Shown here: positions 6,867-14,718 of the stretch, piece after piece | Position numbering within the stretch: position 1 is the first letter of the stretch | Layout of the letters: each line of letters begins with the position of its first letter | Source: Pyrinomonadaceae bacterium | Lineage (GTDB): Bacteria; Acidobacteriota; Blastocatellia; Pyrinomonadales; Pyrinomonadaceae | Assembly: GCA_022843305.1 (NCBI GenBank) | Contig: JALHNX010000036.1 | Location: forward strand, 1 to 35,199 | Direction of reading: 5' to 3' | DNA: 35,199 nt | Made by a program: the position numbers and the translations under genes | The notes under the pieces: model-generated | What the model saw: the letters and a program-made list of their open reading frames with translations, nothing else | Told to the model about the DNA's origin: nothing | Databases searched by the model: none

Positions 6867-7022
6867 ATGTTAGAAATATTATTTTGGGTTTTTTGGATTT
6901 TAGGCTTGCTCGGCGGCGGGTATTTGAATAGAAGCAATTACGGATTTTTAGGAACTTTCGGAATTGTGTGGTTACTTTTATTGATTTTAGGATTGAAGGT
7001 TTTTGGATTTCAGTTGAATTAA
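6867..7022 (+). CDS. Very small two-pass membrane protein, 51 aa
   Basis: The ATG at 6867 is preceded by AAAGGGG at a 6-base spacing. The product is nearly all hydrophobic: two helices (ILFWVFWILGLLGGGYL and FLGTFGIVWLLLLILGL) separated by NRSNYG. It ends 3 bases before the small terminase gene. Two-helix peptides of this size in phages are commonly holin-like, but lysis function is not shown. The region is notably richer in A and T than the packaging genes downstream. Confidence 0.6.
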   Translation: MLEILFWVFWILGLLGGGYLNRSNYGFLGTFGIVWLLLLILGLKVFGFQLN

Positions 7023-7025
7023 AAG

Positions 7026-7616
7026 ATGGCTCAGAAGAAACTTAAACCACAGCACCAGATAATCGTTGAAGAAGTGGCGAAAGGTAAAACTCAGCGCGAG
7101 GCTTATCTTAAAGCGTATCCACAAGCGTCAGTCAAGACCGCCGACGTGAACGCTTCAAAACTACTAAGTTCCGCTAAGTTTTCAGAGGCTTTGCAGAACC
7201 GCATCAATCGCGCATTATCTCACCACCAAGTTACACCCGAAGAGGTTATCGGTTCGGCGGTTTTTAATATGCGAGCGTCAATGGATGACCTGATAGATGA
7301 AGAAGGTTTTTTTGATTTAACAAAAGCCAGAGAAACAGGTGCGATAGATTTAATAAAAGAAATCGAGTTTGTTCAAACTGTTGATTTGGAAACAAATGAA
7401 AAAATTGTTAAACACAAGGTTAAATTTGAATCACCTGCCGCCGCCCGTAAAGAAGTAGCTAATTACATCGAGGTTGAAAAAGCACCGAAACCGCCTGACA
7501 ATAATGCGGACATCGCCCGCAGATTGTTGGAAAAAGCGTTAGAAAACGGCGCACCGCGAGATGAAGCCGTCAAATATATAGTTTCTTTGGGATATAGCGA
7601 AAATGCCTTTGGATAG
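7026..7616 (+). CDS. terS: Terminase small subunit
   Basis: The 196-residue protein has an N-terminal DNA-binding helical domain (IIVEEVAKGKTQREAYLKAY, then ASKLLSSAKFSEAL) typical of the Terminase_2 family of phage small terminases. These recognise the packaging site and load the large terminase. A central helical oligomerisation region (about 65-150) and a charged C-terminus that probably contacts the large subunit follow. The last 14 bases overlap the large-subunit gene, the usual coupling of terS and terL. Start choice: ATG at 7026, three bases after the previous stop, with no obvious Shine-Dalgarno sequence, so coupled re-initiation is likely. Confidence 0.88.
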   Translation: MAQKKLKPQHQIIVEEVAKGKTQREAYLKAYPQASVKTADVNASKLLSSAKFSEALQNRINRALSHHQVTPEEVIGSAVFNMRASMDDLIDEEGFFDLTKARETGAIDLIKEIEFVQTVDLETNEKIVKHKVKFESPAAARKEVANYIEVEKAPKPPDNNADIARRLLEKALENGAPRDEAVKYIVSLGYSENAFG

Positions 7617-9702
7617 TTGGGAATGGAAGACTGTGATAGATGATGAACACGCCAAACTCAAAGGCGGCGCGGTCGAAGTGTCGAAATGGCTCGCCGCGCC
7701 TGAAAACTTCCAACTGAAATCAGCCTTAGAAACCGCTTCGACCGCATCGCAGTGGATAAAGCCCGAACAGGACAGAATTTATTCTCTGTTGGGCGAAGCC
7801 AAGAACGACATTGAGAAAAATGCGCGATTGTTCCAAATCGAATACGTCGAAAAGTATCTAACGAGAGCGGAAACCATCGCTAAAAAGAGATTGGCTTATT
7901 TCAAAACGCTTCAAACCGAAGCGGACATTGAAGCCGAAAAGTTACTCATCAAGTCGGACACATCGCACTGGTTTGAATACTACGCTTTCGGCTACGATCC
8001 AAGAGCGCGAACGCAGTTGAGTATAGTCCCGTTCGCACTCTTTCCCAAACAAAAAGAACTTCTCGACTGGCTCAATAATCTCGTCTTTTATCAGCGTAAT
8101 TCAGGGCTTATCGAAAAAGCCCGCGACGAGGGCGCGACCGAAACGCTTGTCAGATGGGGAACGTATCACTGGCTGAACACGAACGGATTCTCGATGCTGT
8201 TATCAACCAGAAAAGAGGACGAAGTTGACGCGAAGAAGAATCAGAATACATTGTTTGAAAGAATCCGCTTTCAGATCAGGTTACTTCCGGCGTGGCAATA
8301 TCCGAAAGGCTTTGACGTTGAACGCAGTATGCTTTCGACAATGAAATTAGCCAATCCCGAAAACGGCAATACGCTTTTAGGCGAAGCACCTGTCGAGAAT
8401 ATGGGGCGCGGCGGTCGCGTAACGTGCGCGATGCTCGACGAATTCGCGTTCTGGAGTTTTGCAGGCTATCCGCAGTATCGAAGCCTCAGCCAGACGACCG
8501 ACTCCATCATTATGCCGTCATCGGTTGCCGGACGTTTGAATCAATATGCGGACATTGCTTTCGACGGCGTGACTCCGAAGTTCGTGATGGACTGGCGAGA
8601 TAATCCGTTCAAAGACAAACGCTGGTATGACGCGTTGCCGTATGGATTTATCAGCCCGAAAATGTCCAAAACGACTATCGCGCAGGAAGTTGACCGCAAC
8701 TACGACGCATCACAACCCGGCAAGGTCTGGCAATGCCCCGAACCGTATGTGTTCATCACTCAAAGCGAATTCCTGAAACCTTTCGAGGCGGCGCATCTTA
8801 AACATCGTTTCTTCGATTCCAACGGAAAATTCAAGATTCCCGACGACTGGCGCATCGTCAGGACATCGGACTACGGCAAATCGCAGGGACACGAATGGAG
8901 CTATCTGCTCGGCGCACAGCCGCGAGCGAATTACCCGTTAGCGGACACACATTTCATCTTCATTTCCCGAACGCTCGAACCGACGGGATTACTGACATCC
9001 GAAGCCGTTCGCCTGTGGACGGAATGGGAAAGAGAATTGAGTCTGCGCGATATGGCGAACAAATGGACGCACAAACCTTCGGCTAATTTCAACTCGCACG
9101 AACAAAAGGAACTGAGAGAGGTTTTACTCAAAACCTACGGCGAATCGTGGATCGCGTGGGACACAGACTACCAGACGGGAATCGAAACCATCGAGGACTG
9201 GTGGACACCGACCGACGAGTTGGAACAGAATCCGTTCCGCCCCGAATTATACGGCAGATGTAAATTAGTTTTTGTTGCACCCGACGATGAATACCGGTTA
9301 GCGTTCAATGAAAGATTGAATTCTTATTTCGTGACGGTTTCCCAAAGCGAGAAAGGATTCAATCAGGCGCGAAAAGAGATCGCCGCTTATCACTATCCGA
9401 TGTCTGAATTAGGGAAAGCAAAGAAAGATATGCGACCCGCGAAAGAGTTCGACGACATTATTGACGCGATTCGCGGTTATGCCGTCAACTGGAACAGAAA
9501 GCCGAACGATCTGACGGAATTCGAGAAGGAAGAAGAAAAACTTCAGCCGAAACTTCAGTTGACGAATATCTTAGCCGAATACGAAGCGGGCGAAATCTCA
9601 GGCAGACAGAAAGCGCAGTTGCTAGACCGCCGCCAGCTCGCAACGGCGATCACGGCGAACCGCGAGAAGTTGAAGCAGATCGTGAAAAGGAGCAGGAGAT
9701 AG
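7603..9702 (+). CDS. terL: Terminase large subunit (packaging ATPase and nuclease)
   Basis: The 699-residue protein packages phage DNA into the empty head and cuts it. FPKQKELLDWL (about 147-157) leads to an unusual Walker A-like segment, EKARDEGATET (171-181); this family often replaces the classic P-loop with a KARDxGxT form. Walker B is CAMLDEFAFW (275-284) with D279 and E280. The RNase H-fold nuclease includes SDYGKSQGHEWSYLLGA (D near 424), IAWDTDYQTG (near 520) and FDDIIDAIRGYA (about 615-627), which provide the acidic metal ligands. Length fits the larger podovirus-type terminases. The N-terminal 120 residues are a helical extension. Overlap with terS and position before the portal gene support the call. 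Confidence 0.92.
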   Translation: MPLDSWEWKTVIDDEHAKLKGGAVEVSKWLAAPENFQLKSALETASTASQWIKPEQDRIYSLLGEAKNDIEKNARLFQIEYVEKYLTRAETIAKKRLAYFKTLQTEADIEAEKLLIKSDTSHWFEYYAFGYDPRARTQLSIVPFALFPKQKELLDWLNNLVFYQRNSGLIEKARDEGATETLVRWGTYHWLNTNGFSMLLSTRKEDEVDAKKNQNTLFERIRFQIRLLPAWQYPKGFDVERSMLSTMKLANPENGNTLLGEAPVENMGRGGRVTCAMLDEFAFWSFAGYPQYRSLSQTTDSIIMPSSVAGRLNQYADIAFDGVTPKFVMDWRDNPFKDKRWYDALPYGFISPKMSKTTIAQEVDRNYDASQPGKVWQCPEPYVFITQSEFLKPFEAAHLKHRFFDSNGKFKIPDDWRIVRTSDYGKSQGHEWSYLLGAQPRANYPLADTHFIFISRTLEPTGLLTSEAVRLWTEWERELSLRDMANKWTHKPSANFNSHEQKELREVLLKTYGESWIAWDTDYQTGIETIEDWWTPTDELEQNPFRPELYGRCKLVFVAPDDEYRLAFNERLNSYFVTVSQSEKGFNQARKEIAAYHYPMSELGKAKKDMRPAKEFDDIIDAIRGYAVNWNRKPNDLTEFEKEEEKLQPKLQLTNILAEYEAGEISGRQKAQLLDRRQLATAITANREKLKQIVKRSRR

Positions 9703-9704
9703 AT

Positions 9705-10043
9705 ATGGAAACGGCAATCATAATTTTAGGCATCATCGCGGGCGCATCGGTTTTATCTCTGATGTGGCTCGGTAAACTGTATGTTGACGCGCAGAAGGTC
9801 AGGCAGACCGAACGCGAATATTTGACGAACAAGTTCGAGCGCGAACGCGAAACTCTGACACTCAGATTCAACACCGAGCGCGAACAACTGCTTGACCGTC
9901 TATTGAAACGCAACGGTGTCAGCCCGATTCACGAAGAAAAGAAAGAGCAAGTGCCGTTCGTCATCGAAAGCGCACTCGCCCGCAACGCAAGAATTAAAGA
10001 GGGAAAGGAAAATCCGAAAGCGAGGATTAAAGTAAATGAATAA
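9705..10043 (+). CDS. Small membrane-anchored coiled-coil protein between terminase and portal
   Basis: The 112-residue protein has a hydrophobic N-terminal segment (AIIILGIIAGASVLSLMWLG, about 4-23) and then a strongly charged coiled coil (about 30-70, rich in ER and REQ patterns) with a basic C-terminus. GGAG precedes the start and the gene overlaps the portal start by 8 bases. The layout resembles an Rz-like spanin or a membrane tether, but it sits between two packaging genes, where small uncharacterised genes are common. Function is unknown. Confidence 0.65.
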   Translation: METAIIILGIIAGASVLSLMWLGKLYVDAQKVRQTEREYLTNKFERERETLTLRFNTEREQLLDRLLKRNGVSPIHEEKKEQVPFVIESALARNARIKEGKENPKARIKVNE

Positions 10044-12675
10044 CATCAACCCGCCCGTGATGGGCGAAACCTACACGCCAATTTTAGAGAACGACGACGC
10101 GAGAGAATCCGCCGCGTCGGAGATATGCAAATCGTCGTCCATCACGGCTTATCTGAACAAGATCGCCGACGATTTCTATTCACGCGACCGCGAGAACGAA
10201 GACCGCAAGCGGCAGAAGCGGCGAACGAAAAGACTTCGGCGATATATGACGGCAGACCACAACGGCACGATCACCGAAGGCGGCGACTGGAACGATCTCA
10301 CCGATACGGGCGACGAGTATTTCGCCGACCCGAAACTCAATACTTATCTGGCGACGATCAAGCCCGAACTCTTACAGGCGAAAACGCGCTTTCTCGTCAA
10401 ACCGAAACAGTCCAACGAGATTAAATACCGCCGCGTGGCGGACTTTCTGCGCGAGAACTTTGAACTCTGGCTGGCTAATGCTTCCTCGATCAATAAACGC
10501 CAGAGAGAAATAATGTGGAATCTTTTGCCCGCCGGAGATTCATACCGCTATTTGTTTTTGAACGAAAAGAAACTGGCGCGGATGATCGAAAAACCCGTCG
10601 CAGTCAAAAAAGAGGTCAAGGCGACGACGGGCGGATCGTGGGCGTGTCCGATCTGCGCGGCATCGGGAATGCTCTCCGATCTCGATATGAAAGAGGAATC
10701 GGAATCGGTTATCTGCCCGCAATGCCAATTCGAGCAAGTTAAGGTCAATCCGCGCATCACACAGTCATTCGAGGATGTCACGGAAACCGAAGACGTGCCG
10801 ATGTTCGATCTCGACTTTGAAGTGCCGGACGCGAACGAAATGACCGTCATCTGGACATCCGACGAGATAGACGAAGCATTGGCGGTCATCTGGACAAAAG
10901 ATATGCCGCGCTGTTTGATTCAAGACGCATTTCCCGGCAAGAAAATTCCGAAAGGAAACACCGACACCGACACCAACGACACGCCCGATTACCTGAGCGG
11001 CAATGACGACGATAAGATGGAAACCAACACGGAAATGGTCAGAGTCCAGAGGATATGGCTCAACCGTTCGGTCTATCAGAGCGCGAAAACGACGAAAGAC
11101 GAACAAATTGCCGTCGGCGAAGGCGAAGAAAAGACCTTAAAAGTTCCCGCCGGTTCGACGATTTTGAAGGAAGTTTTCAAAGAAGGCTTGTATTTCATCC
11201 GGGCGGGCGAAAAGACTATCTTACAAACTTACGAGCAGTCAATCGCCGATGTCTGGACGCATTCGGTCAACGAGATCGGACACAACGGCTACGGCACGGG
11301 CGAATGGGAAATGTTGGAGTTACAGTTCCAGAAAAACGAAGCAAGAACGAACCGGATGCAGAAATTGCTCTTAGATTCTTTCGAGCCGACCATCGAGCGC
11401 GGCGGATTCATTGACTCAATGCCGAATCAGCCCGGAGCGCGAATCGTCGTCAACGACGCGCCGACCGATATGAGTTTAGATAACATCGTTTCGCGTGTCC
11501 CTGCCGCCACATTCCCTGCCGAAGCGACCGAGATGGAACGGCAAATTGACGGCGATATGCAGGCACGGCTAGGCGCGATGTCAACCGGCGCGGCTGACCT
11601 GCCCGATATGAACGCCGTCAAAGGAACGGCGAGCGGCTACCGTCAATACCAGAATCACACGATGGAACGCCGCCGACCGCTTTTACAGATGATGGCTGAG
11701 AATCTGGACGCGAAACTATTTTATCAATACTGGAAGGCGTTCCGTGATTATCAATCACCGGCGGCGGCAGAATCTTATTTTGACAACTATCCGAAAGAGG
11801 TTGTCGAATGGTTTTTTGAGATGGATGTCAGGCGTGATTTCGAGGTGACGGTCGTTCCGAATTCCTTTATGCCGAAAACGACCGAGCAGAAGCAGATGGA
11901 GTTTCAGAACAAATACGCCCTGCTCTTACCGCTCTATCAAGCCGACCCGGAAAAGGCTGAATTACTCGAAAAAGAAATAAACGCACTTTACGGCGGCGAA
12001 TCTCAGGACGAGCAGAACGAGGAACAGACTGAGGCGCAGCTGCGATTAGACCGTGTGATCGAAGCCGCCGAAGCCATCGAAAAAGGACGGACAAATCTAG
12101 GCTTGGGCGTAACGGACGCGAACGGATTTGTTTCATTGCAATTAGTTCACACGGCACTCGCGCAGGCGACCAAACTGTGCAAAACTCTCCAGACTCCCGC
12201 CGACCCGTTTCCCGACAAACCGATAGATGTTCTTTTGGATGAACACGAACAAATCATTGACGTTTATCAGGACTATCTGCGAAGCGCGACCGGACGACAG
12301 TTAAGCCAGTTCACGCGCACGGTCATCAAGGCATTGATAGTTGTTCACTCGCAAGCCGCGCCGCAAAAAGAGATTTATGTGCAGAGTTTATTTAATCAGA
12401 TTCAATCGGCAAACAACGAATTCCAGATGGCGGAACAGTTGAAAGCCCAAGAAATGCAGATGGCGATGCAGGCACAGCAAGCCGAACAGCAGAATCAGAT
12501 TCAAGGCGAACAGCAGGCAATCGAACAGGAAGCGGCGGAAACCGAAATGATGAACAAGCTCGCCACCAAAGACGCGGAGAATCAGATGGACAGGGAGCAG
12601 GCGGAAGTCGAAGGCTCGCAAGCCATCGGATTGGAGGTCGCAAAACAAGCAGTTAAAGCAGAAAATGAAGTCTAA
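10036..12675 (+). CDS. Portal protein with an internal zinc-ribbon insertion
   Basis: The 879-residue protein sits directly after the terminase and has the size and composition of large podovirus-type portals, which form the dodecameric DNA gateway at the head vertex. A charged helical N-terminus (about 45-75) and DPKLNTYLATIKPEL are followed by a four-cysteine ribbon: C204, C207, C227 and C230 (CPIC and CPQC). That insertion is not a standard part of portals. After the central core the C-terminal 110 residues are a Gln/Glu/Ala-rich coiled coil (about 770-870) that could be a barrel extending into the capsid. The start at 10036 follows GAGG and overlaps the previous gene. The call rests on context and overall features rather than a single diagnostic motif. 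Confidence 0.82.
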   Translation: MNNINPPVMGETYTPILENDDARESAASEICKSSSITAYLNKIADDFYSRDRENEDRKRQKRRTKRLRRYMTADHNGTITEGGDWNDLTDTGDEYFADPKLNTYLATIKPELLQAKTRFLVKPKQSNEIKYRRVADFLRENFELWLANASSINKRQREIMWNLLPAGDSYRYLFLNEKKLARMIEKPVAVKKEVKATTGGSWACPICAASGMLSDLDMKEESESVICPQCQFEQVKVNPRITQSFEDVTETEDVPMFDLDFEVPDANEMTVIWTSDEIDEALAVIWTKDMPRCLIQDAFPGKKIPKGNTDTDTNDTPDYLSGNDDDKMETNTEMVRVQRIWLNRSVYQSAKTTKDEQIAVGEGEEKTLKVPAGSTILKEVFKEGLYFIRAGEKTILQTYEQSIADVWTHSVNEIGHNGYGTGEWEMLELQFQKNEARTNRMQKLLLDSFEPTIERGGFIDSMPNQPGARIVVNDAPTDMSLDNIVSRVPAATFPAEATEMERQIDGDMQARLGAMSTGAADLPDMNAVKGTASGYRQYQNHTMERRRPLLQMMAENLDAKLFYQYWKAFRDYQSPAAAESYFDNYPKEVVEWFFEMDVRRDFEVTVVPNSFMPKTTEQKQMEFQNKYALLLPLYQADPEKAELLEKEINALYGGESQDEQNEEQTEAQLRLDRVIEAAEAIEKGRTNLGLGVTDANGFVSLQLVHTALAQATKLCKTLQTPADPFPDKPIDVLLDEHEQIIDVYQDYLRSATGRQLSQFTRTVIKALIVVHSQAAPQKEIYVQSLFNQIQSANNEFQMAEQLKAQEMQMAMQAQQAEQQNQIQGEQQAIEQEAAETEMMNKLATKDAENQMDREQAEVEGSQAIGLEVAKQAVKAENEV

Positions 12676-12859
12676 ACAAAACCACAAACCGCCCAAAGAA
12701 CGCCTCGAAACGCTCGCATCGGTCGCGGGGCGCAACATCAATCTGTCTATCGCGTCCGAACTGCTTGAGATGGAGCGGCGTGTCGAGAGATTGGAAAGAG
12801 TGTGTCGAAAACTGCTCAATATGCAGAAAGTGTCGGCGGATGTAGGAATGGAGAGTTGA
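12665..12859 (+). CDS. Small coiled-coil protein, unknown function
   Basis: The 64-residue basic protein begins MKSKQNHKPPKERLETL and has a heptad-like helix (ELLEMERRVERLERVCRKLL). It overlaps the portal gene's end by 11 bases. Its location next to the portal suggests a small virion or assembly factor. No family is recognised. Confidence 0.55.
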   Translation: MKSKQNHKPPKERLETLASVAGRNINLSIASELLEMERRVERLERVCRKLLNMQKVSADVGMES

Positions 12860-12862
12860 TTT

Positions 12863-13276
12863 ATGGGAACATATATACTAATCGGCGGTAGTAAGGACGG
12901 CAAATTTTGGTCAGTTCCAGATAGAGATGCGGAGTTGCGGTTTCCTGTTTATGAACCGACTAAAATAACGGACAATCCGGGCAAGTCGGTCAGTTTCAAA
13001 ACAGAATCGTATTTTCTTGAGCCGATGGCGACAAAAACAACGACCTATTGGTTTTACAGGCACGAATCTTTAACGCTTGATGGCGCATTGGTAAAATTGT
13101 TGAAGGACTATTCGCCTAATAACCAAATAGCTTTTGATTTAGATGTTTTGCTTGATGATGTTCAGAACCGGATTACTTTCGATAATGCACACATCGGACG
13201 GTTTAATGATGAATTATCTAAAAGAGTGCGTGATATGCGACAAAAATTACTTGAAGTTATCGTAGAAATAGTTTAG
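12863..13276 (+). CDS. Hypothetical phage protein, AT-rich insert-like gene
   Basis: The 137-residue protein begins MGTYILIGGSKDGKFWSVPD. This opening resembles small phage proteins whose N-terminus reads like GGPxDG and a VPD; such proteins have no known function. The rest is mixed beta then helix, ending in LLEVIVEIV. GGAGAG precedes the start. Codon use is clearly more A+T-rich than the flanking portal and scaffold-like genes. It is followed directly by a hairpin pair and terminator, as expected for an independently acquired phage moron. No separate promoter is visible, so it probably depends on the operon. Confidence 0.65.
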   Translation: MGTYILIGGSKDGKFWSVPDRDAELRFPVYEPTKITDNPGKSVSFKTESYFLEPMATKTTTYWFYRHESLTLDGALVKLLKDYSPNNQIAFDLDVLLDDVQNRITFDNAHIGRFNDELSKRVRDMRQKLLEVIVEIV

Positions 13277-13320
13277 ATTAATTTCAGACGGGAAACCGTT
13301 CACACAATTTAACAGCCATC

Positions 13321-13339
13321 GCGGAAATTAGATTTCCGC
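13321..13339 (+). other. TTAGA-loop hairpin A1
   Basis: GCGGAAA (13321-13327) and TTTCCGC (13333-13339) form a perfect 7-bp stem around the loop TTAGA. It has no T-run of its own. It lies 6 bases before a second, larger hairpin with the same apex. The same two-hairpin arrangement recurs near 25.4 kb. Whether it works as RNA or DNA is not known. Confidence 0.75.
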
Positions 13340-13345
13340 ACCGAG

Positions 13346-13400
13346 AAGGCTTGAATGAGGAAAGAATTAGATTCTTTCTTGATTCAAGCCTTTTTGTTTT
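13346..13400 (+). terminator. Two-tier hairpin A2 with TTAGA apex and T-run
   Basis: The outer 11-bp stem pairs AAGGCTTGAAT (13346-13356) with ATTCAAGCCTT (13382-13392). A 3x3 internal loop separates it from an inner 7-bp stem, GAAAGAA (13360-13366) and TTCTTTC (13372-13378), around the loop TTAGA. TTTTTGTTTT follows. This looks like an intrinsic terminator or attenuator between the AT-rich gene and the scaffold-like gene. The remaining leader to 13440 contains a small CCGTG/CACGG stem (13414-13431). Confidence 0.8.
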
Positions 13401-13440
13401 GCTCGAAACCGTCCCGTGCGGTCAATCACGGCGTAAAAAT

Positions 13441-14709
13441 ATGAGTAAAGAAATTGAGAGAGAGCCTTTCGACGTTACGGAAGAATCTTTCGACGCGATA
13501 TTAAACGACGTAGAAGCGGAGTCCGACACGCCGCCGGAGGAGTCGTCGCCTTTAGATGAAAGTGTTGAGCTAACCGATGCGGTCGAAAGTGAAGCGGATG
13601 AAACCATCGTGGTCGAAACCGAAGAACCCGAAACTGCCGAAGACCCTGATAAAACCGAAGAAGAAACAGAACCTGAAAAGGTCGAAGAAGCCAGAGAAGC
13701 TGAAAAGCCCGATTCCGAACTGCTCGTTGAAAAGGACGGCAAAACGTATGATTTCACGTCCGCGCCCAAAGAAATGCGCGAGGTCGTCAAATCACAAAAC
13801 CGTCTTGTTAATGCTTTTGTGAGAGATAACATCGAAGCGGTGCAAACCGAACTGAGAAATCTCTCGCCGTCGTCTTACGAAAAACTCGAACAGACGATAA
13901 TCAACAAAAGCGCGACGGTTCATCCTGATAAATGGTCGGAGTTTCTGGTTACAAACAATCCGAAAATCGTGATGAATGCTCTGCTCGCACCATTCGCCGA
14001 CCCGACCGACGCGGACGGACTTAAAGATGCCGACCCGAAGCTGATCGCCGAACTTTACCGCGTTTTCCGCGAGGAAAGCGAAGAAGGTGAGGAATTACGG
14101 ACGCTTCTGGAACTCCGCAGTCCTGAATTCGGCGCGAACCCGCTACCGAAACTGACTCCGGCTGAAAAGGCGGAACTCGAAGAGCTAAGGCGCGAAAAAC
14201 AGCAGCAGTCCGCCGGCGACACGACTAAAGAAACTCAAAAAGTTTACGAGGAAGTGTTCGATTATGTGGACACGGCGACGATTATGCCGATTGTCAAGCA
14301 ATTCGGGTTGATGCCCGAAGCGTCCGACTCGCCCGAAGTGACCCGCGAAAAACGCCGCGTCGTCAATTCGCTGGCAGGCATTATTGACACCGCCTTACAG
14401 GAAGACCCGTCAACCGCCGATGACTACAGGGCACTGCTCGTTAAAATCGAAGCCCGCGACAAAGCGGGAGCGATGGCGATACTTCCCGCCTTGCAGCAGA
14501 AGATGGAAGAGGAAGCTATTTCATATTTGAGTTTTATCAAGAATTCGCAGACCGCATCTCTGAAACAAAAACACACAGCGGCTAAAAAACCGCCGACCGC
14601 CCTTGCCGCCGCAGGAAGCATCGTCCCGCCCGTTTCAAAGCCTGTGACTTTAGCAGAACGCCTCGAAACGCAGTCGGATGAAGATTTCTTACGCGCAATG
14701 GGCATTTAA
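13441..14709 (+). CDS. Acidic capsid-assembly (scaffold-like) protein
   Basis: The 422-residue protein lies directly upstream of the major capsid gene, the usual position of a phage scaffolding protein that shapes the procapsid and then leaves. Residues 1-110 are extremely rich in Glu and Asp, with many TEEPE-like repeats. The rest is mainly helical and charged, with a basic C-terminal region (about 385-400, LKQKHTAAKKPP) of the kind that contacts capsid subunits. I reject the open frame's earlier ATG at 13351 because it lies in the terminator hairpin. The ATG at 13441 gives MSKEIEREPFDV, although the Shine-Dalgarno signal is weak. It ends 9 bases before the capsid start. Scaffold function is inferred from position and composition. 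Confidence 0.72.
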   Translation: MSKEIEREPFDVTEESFDAILNDVEAESDTPPEESSPLDESVELTDAVESEADETIVVETEEPETAEDPDKTEEETEPEKVEEAREAEKPDSELLVEKDGKTYDFTSAPKEMREVVKSQNRLVNAFVRDNIEAVQTELRNLSPSSYEKLEQTIINKSATVHPDKWSEFLVTNNPKIVMNALLAPFADPTDADGLKDADPKLIAELYRVFREESEEGEELRTLLELRSPEFGANPLPKLTPAEKAELEELRREKQQQSAGDTTKETQKVYEEVFDYVDTATIMPIVKQFGLMPEASDSPEVTREKRRVVNSLAGIIDTALQEDPSTADDYRALLVKIEARDKAGAMAILPALQQKMEEEAISYLSFIKNSQTASLKQKHTAAKKPPTALAAAGSIVPPVSKPVTLAERLETQSDEDFLRAMGI

Positions 14710-14718
14710 AGGAGATAT

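Noticed and set aside
13351-13440. Upstream extension of the scaffold-like gene to an ATG at 13351
   Set aside because: The extension runs through the two-tier terminator hairpin and gives an atypical hydrophobic N-terminus; the ATG at 13441 is a better start.
13422-13832. Minus-strand frame rich in serine opposite the scaffold-like gene
   Set aside because: Its serine-rich composition is the mirror image of Glu/Asp codons in the real gene; no ribosome binding site supports it.
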